A stretch of DNA of 5,438 bases, from positions 1 to 5,438 of the forward strand of contig CAJLUG010000075.1 in NCBI GenBank assembly GCA_905209745.1, in the 5' to 3' direction. How positions within the stretch are numbered: position 1 is the stretch's first letter; every line of letters starts with the position of its first letter. Below, piece after piece: positions 1 to 5,383 of the stretch. A program made the translations under genes and the position numbers. Under the pieces are notes generated by a model, which saw only the letters and a program-made list of their open reading frames with translations, made no database searches and was not told where the DNA came from. This DNA comes from an uncultured Mycoplasma sp. GTDB lineage: Bacteria > Bacillota_I > Bacilli_A > RF39 > UBA660.

Positions 1-1343
1 ACTTCTTCAAGTTGTGAAAGTCTCTTAATATAATTTTCTAATGAATCATTTCTAGCTCCAGGACGAGAAGCAGATAATGCATCCGCAATCGCTACAATAC
101 TAGAAATAACACTTGTTGCTTGTGTATCACCATGATGAGATGCGATAGCATTAATAACAATTGAATCTTCTTGATACTTTTTAGCAATATCAACACCAAT
201 ATCTACATGGCTACCTTCTACTTCATGGTCAATTGCTTTACCAATATCATGTAATAGTCCGGCACGTTTCGCTAAAGCAACATTTTCTCCAAGTTCTCCA
301 GCCAAAAGTCCAGATAGTTGTGCAACTTCAATAGAGTGTTGTAAAGCATTTTGCCCATAACTAGTTCTAAAATGAAGTTTACCAATAAGTTCAATAAGTT
401 CAGGTTCAAACTTAGTAATTCCTAACTCAAACGTAGCATCTTGTCCATATTCAATAATCTGTTTCTTCATATCTTGGCAAACTTTATCATAAAGTTCTTC
501 AATTCTAGTTGGGTGAATTCGACCATCTTTAATCAAAGTTTCCAAAGTCACTCTTGCAATCTCACGACGTAATGGATCAAAACTAGATAACACTACCGCC
601 TCAGGTGTATCATCAATAATTAAATCTACACCAGTAATAGCTTCAATCGTACGAATATTACGTCCTTCACGACCAATAATTCGACCTTTCATCTCATCAT
701 TAGGTAAATCTACTACAGTAACTGTTTGTTCACTTGCGATATCAGCAGCATATTTCTGCATAGAAGTAACAATCAGTTCTCTCGCTGTTCTATCAGCAGT
801 AAGCTTTGCTTCATTCTCACTTTCTCTGATAAATTCAGCAATCTCTTTACTCATATTTTCTTTTACTTGGCTCATTACCATACTCTTAGCTTTTTCTTTA
901 CTAAAGCCAGAAATTTTTTCTAATAATTCTAACTGTTCTTTTTTTATTTCATCCACTTTACTTTTTTCATTTTGGATTTCAAGTTGTCTCTCAGAAAGCT
1001 TATCTTCACGCTCATCTAAAGAAGCTTCTCTTCTTTGACATAATTCATCACGTTTATCAATACTAGCTTCTCTTTGTAACAATCTACTCTCTGAATCCTT
1101 AATTTCTTCCTTCTTTTCACGTATTTCTTTATCTAAGTCCATTTTTAATTTATGTGATTCTTCTTTTTGTTCTAATGCTGCATCTCTTTTTAATTTTTCG
1201 ATTTCTTTTTTAGCTTGTTCAATAAGAAGAGCAGCTTTCTTAGAAGCAACACTAACTCTGATACTATTTATAACAAATGCTATAAAAAGCCCTAAAAGTA
1301 ATCCAAGTACTACAAGTAAAATGGAGAAAACGTAATTATCCAT
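1..1343 (-). CDS. rny: Ribonuclease Y, C-terminus cut by window edge
   Basis: Membrane-anchored endoribonuclease that starts mRNA decay and processes transcripts in Firmicutes. Translating the minus strand from the ATG at 1343 gives 447 complete codons without a stop; the family is usually about 520 residues, so about 70 C-terminal residues lie beyond base 1. Visible in order: a single membrane segment (about residues 4-26), a long charged coiled coil (about 33-150, with repeated REAS-type heptads near residue 100), a KH RNA-binding domain with GRIIGREGRN at 220-229, and an HD hydrolase domain with H336, the metal-binding pair H365-D366 in LLHDIGKA, the SHHGD histidines near 403-404, and D421 in ADALSASRPGAR. 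The start is fixed by GGAGGG at 1349-1354, 5 bases upstream. It has its own sigma-A promoter and so does not depend on murE. In Bacillus this gene also lies downstream of recA. The identification is secure; only the end is unseen. Confidence 0.97.
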   Translation of the reverse strand, partial: MDNYVFSILLVVLGLLLGLFIAFVINSIRVSVASKKAALLIEQAKKEIEKLKRDAALEQKEESHKLKMDLDKEIREKKEEIKDSESRLLQREASIDKRDELCQRREASLDEREDKLSERQLEIQNEKSKVDEIKKEQLELLEKISGFSKEKAKSMVMSQVKENMSKEIAEFIRESENEAKLTADRTARELIVTSMQKYAADIASEQTVTVVDLPNDEMKGRIIGREGRNIRTIEAITGVDLIIDDTPEAVVLSSFDPLRREIARVTLETLIKDGRIHPTRIEELYDKVCQDMKKQIIEYGQDATFELGITKFEPELIELIGKLHFRTSYGQNALQHSIEVAQLSGLLAGELGENVALAKRAGLLHDIGKAIDHEVEGSHVDIGVDIAKKYQEDSIVINAIASHHGDTQATSVISSIVAIADALSASRPGARNDSLENYIKRLSQLEE

Positions 1344-1356
1344 AAATTCCCTCCAT

Positions 1357-1383
1357 CTAGATTAAGTAAACACCTAAATCTAA
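1357..1383 (-). other. Small stem at the 5' end of the rny leader
   Basis: AGATT (plus bases 1377-1381 read on the minus strand) can pair with AATCT (1359-1363), with a U-U mismatch, two further inner pairs and outer U-A and U-G pairs possible. The predicted transcription start falls at the foot of this stem, so the mRNA would begin nearly blunt-ended in a hairpin, just upstream of the GGAGGG site, which stays free. The stem is short and AT-rich; a role in mRNA stability is inference. Confidence 0.3.
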
Positions 1384-1387
1384 TTCT

Positions 1388-1416
1388 ATTGTAGATTTAT
1401 TTTAGGGTAATGTCAA
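1388..1416 (-). promoter_or_regulatory. Sigma-A promoter of rny
   Basis: On the minus strand TTGACA (1411-1416, perfect -35) is followed after exactly 17 bases by TACAAT (1388-1393, one change from the -10 consensus). The expected start of transcription is a purine near 1380-1381, giving a leader of about 38 bases before the rny ATG. This is the best promoter match in the window. The -35 begins only one base beyond the T-rich tail of the murE terminator. Confidence 0.85.
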
Positions 1417-1450
1417 GCAAAAGAACAGTAGAAAAAATCTTTCTACTGTT
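1417..1450 (-). terminator. Rho-independent terminator of murE, overlapping its stop codon
   Basis: A perfect 11-base inverted repeat (1424-1434 with 1440-1450, 5-base loop) is followed on the minus strand by CTTTTGCTT (down to about 1417). The murE stop codon TAG (1443-1445) lies inside the 5' arm of the stem, so the last codons and the terminator share bases. The T tract is interrupted, so termination may be incomplete and some read-through into rny is possible. Confidence 0.75.
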
Positions 1451-2852
1451 CCTCTTTTAAATAATCTAAAATAACATTATAATCCGTCTCATATGGTAAT
1501 TTTTCACTACCAATAGCCATATAACTATCTCGTCCTTTACCAATGACAGCAACGACATCTCCCTCTTTTGCAAACTTACAAGCTGTAAATATAGCTTCTC
1601 TACGATCTCTAACAAAAGTATAATTATCTTCCTGATGACTTCCTACAATCATTTTAGCAATCTCTTCTGGATCTTCATCTCTAGGATCATCCATCGTAAA
1701 GAAAATATAAGAGGCATACTGAAATAAAATATTACCAATCTTTGGACGTTTTTCTTTTTCTCTACCTCCAGCTGCTCCTGTTACAACAATAATTCTAGGA
1801 TAATGAGTAAGACTCTTTAAAAGATTTAAAATACTATTTTCAGTATGAGCATAGTCAAGTAAAATATCATACCCACCCTTAGCATGAAAAACTTCTCTTC
1901 TTCCAGGAACAGAAGACATCTCTTTTAAGACTGGACAAGCTTGTGCAAAAGAAATAGAAAAGTATTCTGCAATTAATAAAGCAAGTGTTACATTATATAC
2001 ATTATATAAAGCTGAAAATGGACTAACAACAGAAGTTTTAGAGCCATTGACTGTAAGTGTAAAACTCGTATTATCTTTACATTCATTGACATCAGAAATG
2101 ACACAATTGTTGTCACTAGCAAGTCCATATGTAAAAACTGATTTGACAGGTATCAATTGACAATTTTTATCATCACCATTAATAATTACTTTACCATTAT
2201 CCTTTACTAGTGTCGCAAGACGGAATTTACAATTCCTATAATTTTCAAGTGTTTTGTGAACATTTAGATGATCTTCTGTAATATTCGTATAACCAACTAC
2301 ATCAAATTGAATCGAATCAACTCGATGATGTAACATTGCTTCACTAGACACCTCCATAACAACAACTTTACATTTGTGTTTTTTAATAACAGAAAACAAA
2401 CGATAAAGCTCTTCAACTGCTGGTGTTGTATTAGAAGTTGGTATTACCTCATCCCCACAAACAAGTCCATTGGTACCAATATAAGCTGTTGGCATAAACT
2501 GATTTAGTAAATTTCTAGTAATTGTAGCTGTCGTTGTCTTACCATCAGTTCCCGTAATACCTACAAAAGAAAAGTCACTACTAGAAACATCATAAAACGC
2601 TTCACAAATAGATACTAAACTTTGATCAATATCCGTAACATGAATTGTCGGAACCGAAAAGTCTTCTCCTCGATCTACGACAACTGCAACAGCTCCCTTT
2701 TTTATAGCATCATCAATAAAGTCATAATGATCAACATTAAATCCCTTTGTTGCAACATATAAATCACCAGGCACTACATTTCTAGAGTCTGTAGCAATAC
2801 CACGAATTTCTATATCATAAGGACAGCTAATAATCTCATTTAATCGTTTCAT
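1443..2852 (-). CDS. murE: UDP-N-acetylmuramyl-tripeptide synthetase (MurE), probably lysine-adding
   Basis: Cytoplasmic ATP-dependent Mur ligase that adds the third amino acid to UDP-MurNAc-L-Ala-D-Glu during peptidoglycan synthesis. From the ATG at 2852 it has 469 residues, normal for the family. Visible: the N-terminal UDP-binding domain with IRGIATDSR near 16-25, the ATP P-loop GTDGKTTT at 101-108, the SNTTPA segment at 140-145, EVSSEAMLHHR at 167-177, the presumed carbamylated lysine K209 in YRNCKFRLA, DYAHT at 333-337, and the C-terminal ligase domain. The amino-acid-selecting motif is DDPR (388-391), not the DNPR typical of diaminopimelate enzymes, and GKGRDSY (438-444) has Asp where E. 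coli has the diaminopimelate-contacting Glu. This suggests lysine, but Arg is retained, so specificity is open. A GTG at 2861 could extend the frame by three residues, but it lies in the ribosome binding site. The gene stands alone between recA and rny with its own terminator and a probable promoter. Confidence 0.96.
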   Translation of the reverse strand: MKRLNEIISCPYDIEIRGIATDSRNVVPGDLYVATKGFNVDHYDFIDDAIKKGAVAVVVDRGEDFSVPTIHVTDIDQSLVSICEAFYDVSSSDFSFVGITGTDGKTTTATITRNLLNQFMPTAYIGTNGLVCGDEVIPTSNTTPAVEELYRLFSVIKKHKCKVVVMEVSSEAMLHHRVDSIQFDVVGYTNITEDHLNVHKTLENYRNCKFRLATLVKDNGKVIINGDDKNCQLIPVKSVFTYGLASDNNCVISDVNECKDNTSFTLTVNGSKTSVVSPFSALYNVYNVTLALLIAEYFSISFAQACPVLKEMSSVPGRREVFHAKGGYDILLDYAHTENSILNLLKSLTHYPRIIVVTGAAGGREKEKRPKIGNILFQYASYIFFTMDDPRDEDPEEIAKMIVGSHQEDNYTFVRDRREAIFTACKFAKEGDVVAVIGKGRDSYMAIGSEKLPYETDYNVILDYLKEEQ

Positions 2853-2858
2853 AGAAAA

Positions 2859-2864
2859 CACCTC
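2859..2864 (-). promoter_or_regulatory. Ribosome binding site that fixes the murE start
   Basis: GAGGTG on the minus strand sits 6 bases before the ATG at 2852. Its last three bases are an in-frame GTG at 2861, which would give a form three residues longer, but that codon would have no ribosome binding site of its own. The rodZ-like gene has an almost identical arrangement (GAGGTG at 5357-5362, then TTTTC and ATGAAA), supporting this reading. Confidence 0.85.
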
Positions 2865-2904
2865 ATTTCATTATATGAAATTTAAATAAACTTCTACTAA
2901 GTAA

Positions 2905-2915
2905 ATTTTACCATA
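2905..2915 (-). promoter_or_regulatory. Possible extended -10 promoter of murE
   Basis: TATGGTAAAAT on the minus strand holds a -10 hexamer TAAAAT (2905-2910) preceded by TG at 2912-2913, one base away, as in extended -10 promoters. The -35 region near 2928-2934 is poor (TTAATT or TTTAAT), set in a run of T. Transcription from here would give a leader of about 45 bases. It lies downstream of both recA terminators, where murE needs a promoter; the assignment is tentative. Confidence 0.45.
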
Positions 2916-2971
2916 CCTTAGAACAAAAATTAAAAAAAATTAATAATCTTACAAATAAGCATACACTTCTC

Positions 2972-3009
2972 ACTACAAAAAAACTGTAAAAATACAGTTT
3001 ATTTGTAGT
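2972..3009 (-). terminator. Second tandem hairpin terminator after recA
   Basis: An 8-base perfect stem (2981-2988 with 2993-3000, 4-base loop) is followed on the minus strand by an unbroken T run, giving a standard intrinsic terminator. The T run also belongs to an outer 8-base stem (2972-2979 with 3002-3009) that continues the inner stem past one A-A (T-T in the RNA) mismatch, so the whole can fold into one 16-pair hairpin. It follows the first recA terminator after 11 bases. Confidence 0.65.
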
Positions 3010-3010
3010 A

Positions 3011-3052
3011 GAAAACAAATAAAGACTGATAGTTATAATTTTATCAGTCTTT
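3011..3052 (-). terminator. First rho-independent terminator of recA
   Basis: A perfect 11-base inverted repeat (3021-3031 with 3042-3052, 10-base loop) is followed on the minus strand by ATTTGTTTTC. It starts 22 bases after the recA stop codon. A second terminator follows directly. Confidence 0.8.
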
Positions 3053-3074
3053 CTCATCTATATTTTTTTATTAC

Positions 3075-4106
3075 CTAAGCTTTCTTTCCTTCTTTTTTAT
3101 CCAAAGCAATATCATAATATACTCTTACTTTCTCTTCAATTTCTTGACATAACTCTGGATTATCTTTAAGTAATAATTTTACATTTTCTTTTCCTTGTCC
3201 AAGTTTCTCACCTTGATAAGAATACCAAGCACCAGTTTTTTCCGCAATACCTGCTTCTACTGCTAAGTCGATAACTTCACCTTCATGAGAAACACCTTCT
3301 CCATACATAATATCAACAGTAGCTGTCTTAAATGGAGGTGCAACTTTGTTTTTAACAACTTTAATGGTTGTCTTATTACCAACAACACCATCTCCCATTT
3401 TTAACTGTTCATTACGACGGATATCTAAACGAATCGTAGAATAGAATTTCAAAGCACGTCCACCTGGAGTAGTCTCAGGATTTCCAAACATAACTCCAAC
3501 TTTTTCACGTAACTGATTAATAAATATCGCAATCGTATTCGTCTTATTAATCGTACCAGAAAGTTTACGTAATGCTTGAGACATCAAACGAGCTTGAAGA
3601 CCTACATGAGAATCTCCCATCTCGCCATCAATTTCCGCTTGAGGTACCAAAGCAGCAACCGAGTCAATAACAACAATACTAACTGCTTCACTACGTACTA
3701 GTGCTTCACAAATTTCTAACGCTTGTTCTCCAGTATCAGGTTGAGATAACAACAATTCATCAATATTAACACCTAAACGAGCTGCATAAACAGGATCTAA
3801 AGCATGCTCTGCATCGATAAAAGCAGCACGTCCACCAGTCTTTTGCACAGATGCAATCGCTTGCAAAGCAAAAGTCGTTTTACCACTAGATTCAGGTCCA
3901 TAAATTTCTATAATTCTTCCTCTTGGATATCCCCCTACTCCTAAAGCAATATCTAAAGATAAACACCCACTAGAGACAACATCTACTTTCATATGTTTAC
4001 TGTCTCCAAGTTTCATAATAGAACCTTTTCCAAATTGTTTTTCAATATCATTTAAAACTTTCTCTAAAGCCTGATCTTTAGAAACATCTTTACTTGTACT
4101 TTTCAT
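3075..4106 (-). CDS. recA: RecA recombinase
   Basis: Cytoplasmic ATP-dependent strand-exchange protein that also triggers LexA self-cleavage in the SOS response. The 343 residues are full length. Visible: the N-terminal helix with KQFGKGSIMKLG (23-34), Walker A GPESSGKTT at 70-78, the catalytic E100 in FIDAEHALDP, Walker B VVIDSVAAL near 145-153, loop L1 around 157-165 (EIDGEMGD), loop L2 with EKVGVMFGNPETTPGG at 201-216, and KVVKNKVAPPFK at 249-260. The C-terminus ends in a basic KKEGKKA rather than the acidic tail of E. coli RecA. The start ATG at 4106 is preceded by AGGAGGG (4110-4116) with a short 3-4 base gap. The gene is monocistronic, with a LexA-box-like site and promoter upstream and two tandem terminators downstream. 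In Bacillus cinA lies between pgsA and recA; here it does not. Confidence 0.99.
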   Translation of the reverse strand: MKSTSKDVSKDQALEKVLNDIEKQFGKGSIMKLGDSKHMKVDVVSSGCLSLDIALGVGGYPRGRIIEIYGPESSGKTTFALQAIASVQKTGGRAAFIDAEHALDPVYAARLGVNIDELLLSQPDTGEQALEICEALVRSEAVSIVVIDSVAALVPQAEIDGEMGDSHVGLQARLMSQALRKLSGTINKTNTIAIFINQLREKVGVMFGNPETTPGGRALKFYSTIRLDIRRNEQLKMGDGVVGNKTTIKVVKNKVAPPFKTATVDIMYGEGVSHEGEVIDLAVEAGIAEKTGAWYSYQGEKLGQGKENVKLLLKDNPELCQEIEEKVRVYYDIALDKKEGKKA

Positions 4107-4142
4107 ACACCCTCCTAATTAATATCAATTACTTACAAATTC

Positions 4143-4171
4143 ATTATATAATAAAAAAAACGAAAAAGCAA
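4143..4171 (-). promoter_or_regulatory. Promoter of recA
   Basis: A perfect -10 TATAAT (4143-4148) lies 17 bases downstream of TTGCTT (4166-4171), a half-matching -35. Transcription would begin near 4136, about 30 bases before the recA ATG. The spacer contains the eight-base T run, and the -35 the loop and stem, of the upstream terminator. The weak -35 fits a gene held at modest level and controlled by LexA. Confidence 0.65.
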
Positions 4172-4181
4172 GACTTTTTCG
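4153..4181 (-). terminator. Second terminator of the rodZ-pgsA operon, fused to the recA promoter
   Basis: A perfect 8-base inverted repeat (4161-4168 with 4174-4181, 5-base loop) is followed on the minus strand by eight consecutive T (4153-4160), a classic intrinsic terminator; on the plus strand no T run follows. It occupies the -35 and spacer of the recA promoter, and its outer two base pairs at 4180-4181 are also the first two bases of the LexA box. Confidence 0.8.
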
Positions 4182-4193
4182 AACAATTGTTTT
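4180..4193. promoter_or_regulatory. LexA (SOS) operator of recA
   Basis: CGAACAATTGTTTT on the plus strand matches the Bacillus-type LexA box CGAAC-N4-GTTCG except at the last two bases; the central ten bases AACAATTGTT are a perfect palindrome. It is centred about 50 bases before the predicted recA start and 9 bases upstream of the -35. Control of recA by LexA in Firmicutes is well established; binding here is inferred from the match and location. lexA itself is not in the window. Confidence 0.7.
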
Positions 4194-4212
4194 ATACAAA
4201 GAATTTTCAACC

Positions 4213-4248
4213 AAAAATAAAAATTCCCCTATATAAAATAGAGAAATT
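4213..4248 (-). terminator. First terminator of the rodZ-pgsA operon
   Basis: Ten bases after the pgsA stop codon, 4238-4248 can pair with 4222-4232 across a 5-base loop to give 11 pairs in the minus-strand RNA, two of them G-U, followed by TTTATTTTT (4213-4221). The G-U pairs would be A-C mismatches in plus-strand RNA, so the hairpin is stable only in the direction expected for pgsA. A second, stronger T-run terminator follows at 4153-4181. Confidence 0.65.
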
Positions 4249-4258
4249 ATATAATTTT

Positions 4259-4870
4259 TTAAATGACATTTTGATTTTCTGGTTTATCAAAAATCAAAGC
4301 TTTATTCATATTAAAGTACTGTACTGCAGAAACAATAGATAACACTGCTGCAATATATAATAAGATATCAGTAACATTAATACCGATAAATTCAAATGGC
4401 ATATTATAGAAGAATGCAAGTGTAGTACCAATCATTAAAGATGCCGTCTTAAATTTACCAGACTTAATTGCTGCCACTACTCTACCACGTCCTGCAGCTT
4501 CCATCTTAATAGCATTAACCATAATATCACGAAGTACTACTACAACAGGAATAATTACTGGTACAAAACCTTGAGCTGCTAAAATAATTAATGTTGGATT
4601 TACTAATGCCTTATCTGCAATAGCATCAAGCATCTTACCAGTATTAGTCACTTGATTATTTTTACGAGCTAAATAACCATCCAAGAAATCAGTCAAACTA
4701 GCAACGATAAAAATACCACCAGCAATTAAATATTTCAAGTTAACAGTAACTCCATTAATATAATAACTAGGGAATTGTATTCCTACACTATAAAATGGAA
4801 AACATAATAAAATAATAAGAACTAACGTAAGTATTAATCTTACTACTGTAATCTTAGTAGGTAAATTCAT
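4259..4870 (-). CDS. pgsA: CDP-diacylglycerol--glycerol-3-phosphate 3-phosphatidyltransferase (PgsA)
   Basis: Integral membrane enzyme that makes phosphatidylglycerol phosphate, the committed step to phosphatidylglycerol. The 203 residues are a typical length, and it begins with the family's NLPTKITVVR stretch. The CDP-alcohol phosphotransferase signature is complete: D61, D64-G65, A68-R69, G78, D82 and D86 with canonical spacing; these Asp residues bind metal and substrate. One small oddity is LDAIADK where PgsA usually has LDPxADK. Several hydrophobic segments (about 8-26, 46-60, 88-112, 143-155, 166-186) fit a six-helix membrane protein, and R114-D115 and SGKFKT (137-142) fit conserved PgsA positions. 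The ATG at 4870 follows GAGGAG (4878-4883) with a 7-base gap and overlaps the end of the rodZ-like gene by 17 bases, so the two are co-transcribed and probably translationally coupled. Two terminators follow. Confidence 0.93.
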   Translation of the reverse strand: MNLPTKITVVRLILTLVLIILLCFPFYSVGIQFPSYYINGVTVNLKYLIAGGIFIVASLTDFLDGYLARKNNQVTNTGKMLDAIADKALVNPTLIILAAQGFVPVIIPVVVVLRDIMVNAIKMEAAGRGRVVAAIKSGKFKTASLMIGTTLAFFYNMPFEFIGINVTDILLYIAAVLSIVSAVQYFNMNKALIFDKPENQNVI

Positions 4871-5351
4871 AATTATACTCCTCTCTTACCTCTGGCATTA
4901 ATTCTGTATCAACAACAGGTGCCTTATTAATAGTACTAACAATAAGATAAATAACTAAAAATAGGACTCCTATGACAATAGGAATAACAACAAAGGGCCA
5001 GATACTCATTTTCTTCTTATGCTCAATCGTATAAGGAGACTGTACCTTTTTTCCCTCTTTTTGATCTAGTTTTCTCTGTGCTGCCTTAATATCATCCAAA
5101 GAAATCTTAGATGTATGCTCAAATAAAAAACCATTAAACTCATCAATGATCTTATCAGGATCAAGTCCTAAATATTTCGCATAAGTAGATATATATTGTT
5201 TTAATCCATACACATCTTTAAAGGCTCTTACATTACCACTCTCTATATTTTCAAGTTGAGATGTAGAAAGTCCTAAATCATCGGCAGCTTCTTCCATACT
5301 AACACCATTAGATATTCTAGTACGTTTTAAATACTCTCCCAATTCTTTCAT
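4854..5351 (-). CDS. RodZ-like protein: helix-turn-helix domain, one membrane segment, very short outer tail
   Basis: Probably a member of the RodZ/YmfM family, which links the cytoskeleton and cell-wall elongation machinery at the membrane; the function here is inferred from architecture and location. Residues 3-65 form a cytoplasmic Xre-type helix-turn-helix domain (ELGEYLKRTRISNGVSMEEA, then LGLSTSQLENIESG and the GLKQYISTYAKYLGLD segment typical of RodZ). A charged linker (about 80-114) leads to one membrane helix (about 116-140, after HKKK, so N-terminus inside). Only about 25 residues follow, ending in EFTY, so the outer beta domain of long RodZ proteins is absent. At 165 residues it is shorter than B. 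subtilis YmfM (about 290). ATG at 5351 follows GAGGTG (5357-5362) with a 5-base gap. It overlaps pgsA by 17 bases, the same pairing as ymfM-pgsA in Bacillus. I see no convincing promoter between it and rnpB. Confidence 0.85.
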   Translation of the reverse strand: MKELGEYLKRTRISNGVSMEEAADDLGLSTSQLENIESGNVRAFKDVYGLKQYISTYAKYLGLDPDKIIDEFNGFLFEHTSKISLDDIKAAQRKLDQKEGKKVQSPYTIEHKKKMSIWPFVVIPIVIGVLFLVIYLIVSTINKAPVVDTELMPEVREEYNYEFTY

Positions 5352-5376
5352 GAAAACACCTCACTATATAATAAAC

Positions 5377-5383
5377 AAAAAAA
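5377..5383 (-). terminator. T tract at the end of rnpB
   Basis: Seven consecutive T on the minus strand directly follow the conserved end of rnpB. No local hairpin precedes them apart from the P19-like stem 22 bases upstream. Termination may use the terminal structure of the RNA itself, or may be leaky and let transcription reach the rodZ-like gene, which starts 25 bases further on. Confidence 0.4.

Noticed and set aside
726..923. Open frame of 65 codons on the plus strand
   Set aside because: It lies wholly antisense to the coiled-coil and linker part of rny, has low-complexity Ser/Phe composition and no ribosome binding site; a shadow of rny codons.
1010..1080. Repeated DNA segments coding REAS-type units in rny
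   Set aside because: They reflect heptad periodicity of the coiled coil, usual in RNase Y, not a DNA repeat element.
2853..2861. GTG start giving a MurE three residues longer
   Set aside because: The GTG is part of the GAGGTG ribosome binding site of the ATG at 2852.
2870..2875. TATAAT on the minus strand as the murE -10
   Set aside because: Transcription would start at about 2863, within the ribosome binding site, and no -35 lies at the right distance; the site is better seen as part of an AT-rich palindrome.
4191..4196. TATAAA as an alternative recA -10, which would make the 4153-4181 hairpin a recA attenuator
   Set aside because: No acceptable -35 lies 16-18 bases upstream, while TATAAT at 4143-4148 is perfect and properly placed. 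It would matter only if a start site near 4184 were mapped.
4244..4257. Perfect 14-base AT palindrome at the end of pgsA
   Set aside because: Made only of A and T at the gene end; expected by chance in such DNA and partly explained by the adjacent terminator.
4094..4342. Open frame of 82 codons on the plus strand
   Set aside because: It spans the recA leader, terminators and the end of pgsA on the opposite strand; its Ile/Lys/Phe-rich product reflects AT-rich DNA and it has no ribosome binding site.
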